DNA from: Bog-532 sp036495425
Lineage (GTDB): Bacteria; Actinomycetota; Actinomycetes; Streptosporangiales; Streptosporangiaceae
DNA length: 36,757 nt
Direction of reading: 5' to 3'
Assembly (NCBI GenBank): GCA_036495425.1
Contig: DASXMW010000149.1
Coordinates: 1 to 36,757, forward strand
The notes under the pieces were generated by a model. The model did no database searches and was not told where the DNA came from. It was given only the letters and a program-made list of their open reading frames with translations. The translations under genes were made by a program, and so were the position numbers. Shown piece by piece: positions 7,771 through 13,119 of this stretch. The first letter of the stretch is position 1, and each line of letters begins with the position of its first letter.

Positions 7771-8256
7771 GTGGCTTTTGGTGCCCTGCTGGCGTGGTTG
7801 GTCAAGGCCAAGCAAATTGTGTTCCGCGTGATCGCGGGCGGCCTGGCGTTTATCCCGGCGATGCTTTTCGGGGTCGCGGTGGTCAACAAGTACTACGACC
7901 ACTACCAAACCTGGGGCGCAATCTCGGCTGACTTCGACAACCAGGGTGCGGCCACCCTGCCCCAGGCTCCGCATCTCGGCAATAAAAGCGGTACCACAAT
8001 CAGCCGGCTCGGGCTTTCGCCGCAGGCCCGGGCCGAGGCCGTCCAGACCGGTTATTTGTTCGAAACGGTGATCAGGGGCAAGCTGAGCGGGATCTCCCGG
8101 ACCGGCTATGTCCATCTGCCACCGCAATACTTCCAGCTCCGGTACGCCAGCTACCGGTTCCCGGCCATCGGGTTGCTGCACGGCTCGCCCGGGCCGACTC
8201 CGGCCGGCCGGTCACCCGTGGCTTTACGTCGCAAAGTTTATGGTACGAACCCTTGA
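7771..8256 (+). pseudogene. Truncated alpha/beta-hydrolase (esterase) remnant
   Basis: The frame encodes an N-terminal hydrophobic region, then FETVIRGKLSGISRTGYVHLPPQYFQLRYASYRFPAIGLLHGSPG. This matches the beta-strand and oxyanion HG-x-PG region of membrane-anchored actinomycete esterases in which about 200 further residues, including the Ser nucleophile (GxSxG), should follow. Here similarity ends near 8190 and the frame stops at 8256 after an unrelated Arg/Pro tail. The catalytic domain is therefore missing. The frame is open a little upstream, to a stop at 7735-7737, with no clear ribosome site before GTG 7771, so the N-terminus may be damaged too. It lies between tRNA-Ser and the operator of the next cassette. 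I read it as a decayed gene; translation of the stump is possible. Confidence 0.7.
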
Positions 8257-8282
8257 CTTTGCGCCGCAAACCTTTGTCTACT
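8223..8282 (+). promoter_or_regulatory. Promoter with two 13-bp palindromic operators of the first membrane/regulator cassette
   Basis: Two near-identical 13-base palindromes, TTTACGTCGCAAA (8223-8235, one imperfect pair) and TTTGCGCCGCAAA (8258-8270, perfect around a central C), lie 35 bases apart. The second is between a -35 TTGACT (8253-8258) and a -10-like TCTACT (8277-8282) with an 18-base spacer, an ideal repressor position. The downstream winged-helix protein is the obvious candidate binder; this is inferred. Confidence 0.6.
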
Positions 8283-8313
8283 TTATGACATAGAGTCGAT
8301 GAAGGGAGACACC

Positions 8314-8940
8314 ATGAACCCCACACCCGACCCCGCCCCCGGCCACGGCGCCACCTTCGGCCCCGAGCAGGCCGCCACCCTGCTGGACCAGACCACTCGG
8401 CGGGCCCGGCGCCAGTTCCAGCCCTCACCAGCGTGGCTGCTGGCGACCAGGGCGGTCATGGTGCTGGCCGCCCTGGGCGCGATCTGGCTCTCGGTACGCG
8501 GGCAGCACCCCTACCGGGGCCCGACCGCTGCGGACATCCCGGTCCTGATCGCGTTCATCGTCCTCAACTTCACGGCCACGGTCGCGGTGCGCAGGCACGC
8601 CATCGCCGGCGTGAGCGGGCGCTCCCGGTTCAGCCAGGGCGAGATCATCGCGCTGGTGCTGGCCTTCGTGGCCGGGGTCCTGCTCATGGTGGGGCTGGGC
8701 GGCGCCGGGGTGAACTTCGCCACCTACCCGACCTCGGTGCTGGTGGTCCCCGGCCTGGTCTGGACGGTCATCTCGGCGGCCCGAGCCAACCGGCGCGGGC
8801 TCGCCACCGGGCTCGCGATCATCGTCATCGGCGTCGTGGGCGCGTTCGCGGGTCCGGCCGGGTCGTGGGCGGTCGCCGCCGTGGGCCTGTGCGTCACGCT
8901 CCTGGGCAGCGCCGCCGTCGCCTGGCGGCAGCGCGGCTGA
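8314..8940 (+). CDS. Six-helix membrane protein of a membrane/regulator cassette
   Basis: The 208-residue protein has a polar N-terminal segment of about 40 residues and about six membrane helices (near 42-61, 73-92, 110-128, 138-155, 164-180, 184-203). I recognise no catalytic motif. Start at ATG 8314 follows GGGAG by five bases and is preferred to ATG 8299. A winged-helix regulator begins 6-9 bases after its stop, so they are co-expressed. The arrangement matches the pair at 35940-36757, although the two membrane proteins differ in size. Function is unknown; a sensor or partner of the regulator, or its target, are both possible. Confidence 0.82.
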   Translation: MNPTPDPAPGHGATFGPEQAATLLDQTTRRARRQFQPSPAWLLATRAVMVLAALGAIWLSVRGQHPYRGPTAADIPVLIAFIVLNFTATVAVRRHAIAGVSGRSRFSQGEIIALVLAFVAGVLLMVGLGGAGVNFATYPTSVLVVPGLVWTVISAARANRRGLATGLAIIVIGVVGAFAGPAGSWAVAAVGLCVTLLGSAAVAWRQRG

Positions 8941-8949
8941 CGGTACGTG

Positions 8950-9249
8950 ATGAACGACAACGGACTTGACCCGCTGATCCACGTCCCGGCCCGGCTGAGG
9001 ATCGTGGTCACGCTGGCGGCACTGCCCCACGGCGACACCCTGTCCTTCACCCGGCTGCAGGACATGCTGGCGCTGACCCCCGGCAACCTGATCGTCCAGC
9101 TGCGCAAGCTCGAGGAAGCCGGCTACCTCAGCAGCGAGAAGACCAGAAACGGATCCGCCCAGAAGACCACGGTCGCCCTGACCGGCCGGGGCCGGGCGGC
9201 ACTCGGCGCCTACACCCAGGCGCTGCACGACCTGCTCGGCGACCTGTGA
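8950..9249 (+). CDS. Winged-helix transcriptional regulator (HTH_34-like)
   Basis: This 99-residue protein is a compact MarR-like winged-helix domain: LDPLIHVPARLRIVVTLAAL starts helix 1, LQDMLALTPGNLIVQLRKLEEAGYLSS is the helix-turn-helix, and KTTVALTGRGRAAL is the wing and following helix. The IHxPxRLxI opening is typical of the HTH_34 (winged helix DNA-binding) family. Start is ATG 8950 or GTG 8947, directly behind the membrane-protein stop. It probably represses its own operon through the palindromes at 8223-8270. Confidence 0.88.
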   Translation: MNDNGLDPLIHVPARLRIVVTLAALPHGDTLSFTRLQDMLALTPGNLIVQLRKLEEAGYLSSEKTRNGSAQKTTVALTGRGRAALGAYTQALHDLLGDL

Positions 9250-9260
9250 GCGCAGACCCC

Positions 9261-9926
9261 CTAGCCGGGCTTCGGCCGCGTCAGGCGGGTGACGCTGGCG
9301 GGGACCGGGATGCCCTCGCGCAGGCCGGGCGACGGCTCGGGGGCGCCGTAGGACGTCTGGATCGGGATGACCCCGGCCCAGACGTCCAGTTCGGCGTCCG
9401 GGGTGCCGTCGTCGTCCGGGCCGCCCGCGCTCGCCTTGACCGAGGCCTCGTCGATGGGCAGGGCCAGGATGACGGTGGCGCTGAGCTCCTTCCGGTTCGG
9501 GGTGCGGGCCTCGGCCCAGCGCCCCGGCAGCATCTTCTCGGTGAAGGCCTCGAACGCGGCCAGCCGCTCGGCGGGGTCCTCGACCGGGCGGAACCGGCCC
9601 AGCATCATGACCGATTCGTAGTTGGCGCTGTGTTCGAACACCGACCGGGCCAGCACGAGCCCGTCCAGCCGGGTCACGGTCAGGCAGGCCGGGACGCCGC
9701 GGGCCAGCGTGCGCAGGGCCCGGCTGCCGGTTGAGCCGTGGATGTAGACGACCTGACCGGCCCGGGTGTAGAGCATCGGGATGCAGTAGGGCTGGTCGCC
9801 GTCGGTGAAGGCGACGTGGGCCATCAGCCCGCGGTCCAGGGCCGCCTCGACCGTGGCCCGGTCATAGTGGCCCAGTTCCGGGATGCGCCGGACCCGCACC
9901 CGGCTGGAGATCGGTTCGCCGGTCAT
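9261..9926 (-). CDS. Pyridoxamine 5'-phosphate oxidase family (flavin split-barrel) protein
   Basis: The 221-residue protein has the FMN-binding split-barrel pattern of the NimA/PNPOx-like group: ALDRGLMAHVAFTDGDQPYCIPMLYTRAGQVVYIHGSTGSRALRTLARGVPACLTVTRLDGLVLARS, then NYESVMMLGRFRPVEDPAERLAAFEAFTEKMLPGRW. Such proteins usually bind FMN, F420 or heme and reduce small molecules. ATG 9926 is preferred over TTG 9947. It begins 8 bases after the stop of the GntR-TetR fusion gene on the same strand, so they are probably one transcript. Confidence 0.85.
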   Translation of the reverse strand: MTGEPISSRVRVRRIPELGHYDRATVEAALDRGLMAHVAFTDGDQPYCIPMLYTRAGQVVYIHGSTGSRALRTLARGVPACLTVTRLDGLVLARSVFEHSANYESVMMLGRFRPVEDPAERLAAFEAFTEKMLPGRWAEARTPNRKELSATVILALPIDEASVKASAGGPDDDGTPDAELDVWAGVIPIQTSYGAPEPSPGLREGIPVPASVTRLTRPKPG

Positions 9927-9933
9927 CTGCCCA

Positions 9934-10992
9934 CTATGCAGCAGCAACGCGGGCGAAGCCCGCGTTGGGGGGTCCGGGGGGTTCGGCCCCCCGAGGTAAC
10001 ACCTCCCTGATCAGGGTGTCCAGGCCATCGAGCAGGCGCTGGAGGCCGAACTCGAAGATGTGGTCCAGGCTGAAGTCGTACTCCTTGCTGATCAGCTGCT
10101 CGAACATCGGGTAACCGCCCGGTGGCAGCGTCGACCAGAACCGGGCCTCCTGGGTCTGCAGCCACTCCTCGCTGTTCAGCCCGGTGGCCGCCTCGGCCTC
10201 GGCCTCGGCTTCCAGGTTGACCGCGGTCCCGCGCACGTAGTTGATCAGGGTCAGGTACGCGGTGAACGTGGTGTCCAGGTCGAGACCCAGGCCGTCCAGC
10301 GCGGTCAGCACCCACTCGGTGTACGGCAGCGCGGCCGGCAATACCTGCGGCCGGGTCAGCGACAGCGCTGACGCCAGCCACGGGTGGGCCCGGAACATGG
10401 CCCACAGGGTGCGCCCGGCCACTTCCAGCCGGGGCCGCCAGCCGTCCGGCGGCTCCGGCAGCGCGGACGCGCCGAACACCGCGTCCATCATCTGCAGGAC
10501 CAGGTCGTCCTTGTCGGCCACGTGCCGGTACAGCGACATGGGGGCCGCGCCGAGCTCGGCCGCGACCCGGCGCATGGACAGGGCGGCCAGCCCTTCGGCG
10601 TCGGCCACGTAGATGGCCGCGGCCACGATCCGGTCCGGCGCCATCGGGGTCCGGGCCGCTGGCCGGGCCGTGGCCGCCCGTCCGGGAGGACGGTCCGGCC
10701 CGGAGGTCCGGGCCGGGACCGGGTGGCGGCCCTCGGCCGGGGCCGGGTCCGGGTCCAGGTGGCGGGCCGGCGCCCCGGCCGGGTCACTGACCACGGTGCC
10801 GACGCCGGGGACCGGATGTACCAGCCCGTCCTGCCGCAGCGCGGCCAGCACCTTGGTCGCGGTGGCCATGGCCACCCCCCAGTGCCCGGTGATCTCCCTT
10901 GTGGAGGGCACGCGCTGACCCGGCTGGAGCTCACCGCGCTCGATCTGGCCCCGAAGCTCGGCCGCGATCCGCGCGTAGGGCGGTCCGTCCAT
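9934..10992 (-). CDS. GntR-TetR fusion transcriptional regulator
   Basis: The 352-residue protein has two DNA-binding modules: a GntR-type winged helix at residues 1-70 (ARIAAELRGQIERGELQPGQ, ATKVLAALRQDGLV), a Pro-rich linker, and a TetR-type helix-turn-helix at about 115-170 (AALSMRRVAAELGAAPMSLYRHVADKDDLV) with the TetR_C ligand domain behind it. This fusion type is known in actinomycetes. Start at ATG 10992 has GGAGGA seven bases upstream. The last about 15 residues read through a GC-rich hairpin element (9946-9990). It is divergent from the FAD monooxygenase, with repeated TAGTGCAC sites between, so it probably represses both directions until a ligand binds. Confidence 0.9.
   Translation of the reverse strand: MDGPPYARIAAELRGQIERGELQPGQRVPSTREITGHWGVAMATATKVLAALRQDGLVHPVPGVGTVVSDPAGAPARHLDPDPAPAEGRHPVPARTSGPDRPPGRAATARPAARTPMAPDRIVAAAIYVADAEGLAALSMRRVAAELGAAPMSLYRHVADKDDLVLQMMDAVFGASALPEPPDGWRPRLEVAGRTLWAMFRAHPWLASALSLTRPQVLPAALPYTEWVLTALDGLGLDLDTTFTAYLTLINYVRGTAVNLEAEAEAEAATGLNSEEWLQTQEARFWSTLPPGGYPMFEQLISKEYDFSLDHIFEFGLQRLLDGLDTLIREVLPRGAEPPGPPNAGFARVAAA
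9946..9997. repeat. GC-rich double hairpin at the end of the GntR-TetR gene
   Basis: A perfect 9-bp stem with a GAA triloop (9946-9954 and 9958-9966) is followed by a second hairpin formed by a G-run and a C-run around GTTCGG (about 9976-9992). Similar paired hairpins are, from memory, common as intergenic repeats in some actinomycetes. Here the element lies inside the last codons of the regulator gene and upstream of the flavin protein gene, where it could weaken read-through. Confidence 0.5.
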
Positions 10993-11019
10993 GTGTCTTC
11001 CTCCGGCCTGACCTGGTTG

Positions 11020-11177
11020 CGTACTAGTGCACAAGGTCGGGCCCACTCTAGCTGTAACGGCGTCTCCACGTCGCCGTCCAGACGGGGTCCGGGACGGGGT
11101 GACGCGGGAGGTGCACTAGTACGGGACGGGCTCTGATCAGCGATTTTAGATGAGAAAAGAGCCTTGCCGTAGTGCAC
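11020..11177. promoter_or_regulatory. Three TAGTGCAC operator sites and leaderless promoter of the FAD monooxygenase
   Basis: CGTACTAGTGCAC (11020-11032) recurs as its exact reverse complement at 11111-11123, and TAGTGCAC recurs a third time at 11170-11177. The third copy lies between TTGCCG (11164-11169) and TACTCT (11188-11193), 18 bases apart, which would place the transcription start at or next to the ATG at 11201. The first copy lies close to the regulator start. The core resembles GntR-type half-palindromes built around GTAC. Binding by the GntR-TetR protein is inferred. Confidence 0.65.
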
Positions 11178-11200
11178 GCGTACATCGTACTCTCCTAGCC

Positions 11201-12421
11201 ATGGAGAACAAAGACATCCTCATCTCAGGAGCAAGCATCGCCGGGCCCGCCCTTGCGTACTGGCTACGCAAGGAGGGCTTCAACCCCACCGTGGTGGAGC
11301 GCGCGTCCGCGCCCCGTCCCGGCGGCCAGACCGTCGACCTGCGGGGCGCGGGCCGCACCGTGGTCCAGCGGATGGGCCTCATGGACCGGGCCCGGGAGCT
11401 CAGCCTGGACCAGCGCGGCATCGCCTGGGTGAACAGCGGAGGCCGGGTGGGCGCGCGCATGCCGGCCGACGTGTTCGGCGGCGAGGGCATCGTGTCCGAG
11501 ATCGAGATCCTGCGCGGTGACCTCAGCCAGATGCTGTACGAGGCGTCGCGGCCCGGCATTGAGTACCTCTTCGACGACACGATCACCGGGCTCGACCAGG
11601 ACGAGAGCGGGGTCACGGTCACGTTCGAGAAGTCGGCGCCACGGCGCTTCGGCCTGGTCATCGGGGCCGACGGGCTGCACTCGGTGGTCCGCGCGCTGGC
11701 CTTCGGGCCCGAGTCCGATTGTGTCCGGCCGATCGGCTGCTACACCGCCTGGTTCACCGCCCCGGCCGACATCGACCTGGACGGCTGGTACCTCATGCAC
11801 CGCGCGCCTGGTGGCCTGGTGATCTCGGCCCGGCCGGGACGGCGGCCCGGTGAGGTCAAGGCCGGCCTGGCCTTCCGCTCGGCGCCGATCGAGTACGACC
11901 GGCGGGACATCGCGGGGCAGAAGGACCTCCTGGCCCGCCGGTTCGCCGACGTGGGCTGGGAGGCGCCGCGCCTGCTGGCCGCGATGCGGACGGCATCGGA
12001 CTTCTTCTTCGACTCGATGGGTCAGGTCCACATGGACCACTGGGCGGCCGGGCGCGCGGCCCTGATCGGCGACGCCGGGTACTGCCCGACCCCGCTGACC
12101 GGACTGGGCACCAGCCTGGCCCTGGTCGGTGGCTACGTGCTGGCCGGCGAACTGGCCGCGGCGGGCGGCGATCACCGGACCGCGTTCACCCGCTACGAGC
12201 AGATCATCCGGTCCTACGTGACCGAAAGCCAGAAGCTGCCGCCGGGCGGGGCCAGCGGGTTCGCTCCCAATTCCCAGCTCATGATCACGCTCAGCAACAA
12301 TTCGATGCGGATGATGAACCACTGGCCGATACGGCCACTGCTGGCCAAGCAGTTCAACAAGGCCGGCGGCATCGACCTGCCGGACTACGAGCCAGCCGAG
12401 AACGGCTGCCCGGTGCGCTGA
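11201..12421 (+). CDS. FAD-dependent monooxygenase (PHBH fold)
   Basis: The 406-residue protein has the group A flavin monooxygenase motifs: the Rossmann GASIAGPALAYWL (residues 10-22), RGDL after the substrate loop, VIGADGLHSVVR (the DG motif), and LIGDAGYCPTPLTGLG (D291 contacting FAD ribose). Length is normal. It would hydroxylate an aromatic or polyketide substrate with NAD(P)H and O2; TetX-like drug inactivation is also possible. ATG 11201 has no ribosome site, and a -10-like TACTCT ends 7 bases upstream, so a leaderless message is likely. It is divergent from the GntR-TetR regulator, which probably controls it. Confidence 0.9.
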   Translation: MENKDILISGASIAGPALAYWLRKEGFNPTVVERASAPRPGGQTVDLRGAGRTVVQRMGLMDRARELSLDQRGIAWVNSGGRVGARMPADVFGGEGIVSEIEILRGDLSQMLYEASRPGIEYLFDDTITGLDQDESGVTVTFEKSAPRRFGLVIGADGLHSVVRALAFGPESDCVRPIGCYTAWFTAPADIDLDGWYLMHRAPGGLVISARPGRRPGEVKAGLAFRSAPIEYDRRDIAGQKDLLARRFADVGWEAPRLLAAMRTASDFFFDSMGQVHMDHWAAGRAALIGDAGYCPTPLTGLGTSLALVGGYVLAGELAAAGGDHRTAFTRYEQIIRSYVTESQKLPPGGASGFAPNSQLMITLSNNSMRMMNHWPIRPLLAKQFNKAGGIDLPDYEPAENGCPVR

Positions 12422-12437
12422 TCATGGCCGGACGTGA

Positions 12438-12472
12438 CGTAGCCCCGGGGCACGGGGGTCCCCAGGGCTACG
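12438..12472 (+). terminator. Hairpin terminator after the monooxygenase gene
   Basis: CGTAGCCC (12438-12445) pairs perfectly with GGGCTACG (12465-12472); the loop can extend the stem with CGGGG against CCCC. It begins 17 bases after the stop of the monooxygenase gene. No T-run follows. Confidence 0.55.
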
Positions 12473-12785
12473 GGCACACGGTTACGCGGTCACGCGGTTA
12501 CGCGGTTACGCGGGGGCCGGGCTGCCCGCGGCCTCCGGCACGTCCAGGACCGGGCGGTGGCCGGTGGCCCGGGCGGCCAGCGAGCGCGTCAGCTGGCGCA
12601 CGCTGTTGTGGGTGCCGCCGATGAACTGTGCCAGGCAACGGTGCCGTGCTGGTCATGGGCTGCCCCGCTGGAAGCGTTCGCTCTGGTGTGACCGAGCCTC
12701 GAATGAGACTAAGAATGAGACTAGGCAAGACGGCAGACCGGCGGTGTTGCTGCCCAAATCCATCGTCCTGCCTGATCAGGAGCGG
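12473..12785. other. Gene-less stretch with short tandem repeats and a possible gene remnant
   Basis: Four copies of the 8-base unit GTTACGCG (second copy GTCACGCG) run from 12481 to 12512. On the minus strand a stop-to-stop frame (about 12515-12650) without a start codon encodes a plausible C-terminus containing LAQFIGGTHNSVRQLTRSLA, which looks like the tail of a lost helix-turn-helix protein; this is weak. A 12-base direct repeat beginning GAATGAGACTA lies at 12701-12712 and 12713-12724, just beyond the 3' end of tRNA-Ser(GGA). No complete gene is seen. Confidence 0.45.
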
Positions 12786-12870
12786 CGGAGGATGAGGGAT
12801 TCGAACCCTCGAGGGGTTGCCCCCAACACGCTTTCCAAGCGTGCGCCATAGGCCACTAGGCGAATCCTCC
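12786..12870 (-). tRNA. tRNA-Ser(GGA)
   Basis: A class II tRNA of 85 bases on the minus strand. The acceptor stem pairs GGAGGAT with ATCCTCC, discriminator G. The anticodon stem CACGC/GCGTG holds loop TTGGAAA with anticodon GGA. The variable arm and T-loop GTTCGAATC are normal, and CCA is not encoded. It lies next to ffs and dnaX, the usual order in Actinobacteria. Confidence 0.97.
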
Positions 12871-12962
12871 GCGGGCAAGCTTACCGTGACCGCGAGGCCC
12901 GGGTGACGCAGATTCGTGGCGGCGGATCGTCGCGGTTGGACGAGGCTGGTCCCGGGCGTGAC

Positions 12963-12968
12963 TAGACT
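12963..12968 (+). promoter_or_regulatory. -10 element of the SRP RNA gene
   Basis: TAGACT at 12963-12968 lies 7 bases before the first paired base of the SRP RNA, as expected for a -10. The best upstream -35-like sequence, TTGGAC (12936-12941), is at an over-long 21-base distance. Confidence 0.5.
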
Positions 12969-12975
12969 GTCCCGA

Positions 12976-13063
12976 GGTCCCCCGCGCGGCGTGCATCCTG
13001 CCAACCCCCCCAGGGCCGGAAGGCAGCAAGGGTACGCGGGCTCTGACGGGTGCGCGGGGGACC
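12976..13063 (+). ncRNA. ffs: Signal recognition particle RNA (4.5S type)
   Basis: The ends pair over 12 bases (12976-12987 with 13052-13063). The apical domain contains GCCGGAAGGCAGCAAGGG, the conserved Ffh-binding loop with its GGAA tetraloop and AGCA internal loop. The size of about 90 bases is the short bacterial type. The RNA forms the signal recognition particle with Ffh and targets nascent membrane and secreted proteins. Placed between tRNA-Ser and dnaX as in other actinobacteria. Confidence 0.93.
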
Positions 13064-13119
13064 CTTTCCCATTCCAGGGAGGGTCGGCGGAAGATCCCCG
13101 GGCTGGCGAGGACGGAGTC

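Noticed and set aside
12916..13119. N-terminal extension of dnaX upstream of ATG 13120
   Set aside because: It would translate through the SRP RNA, and the added residues do not resemble DnaX.
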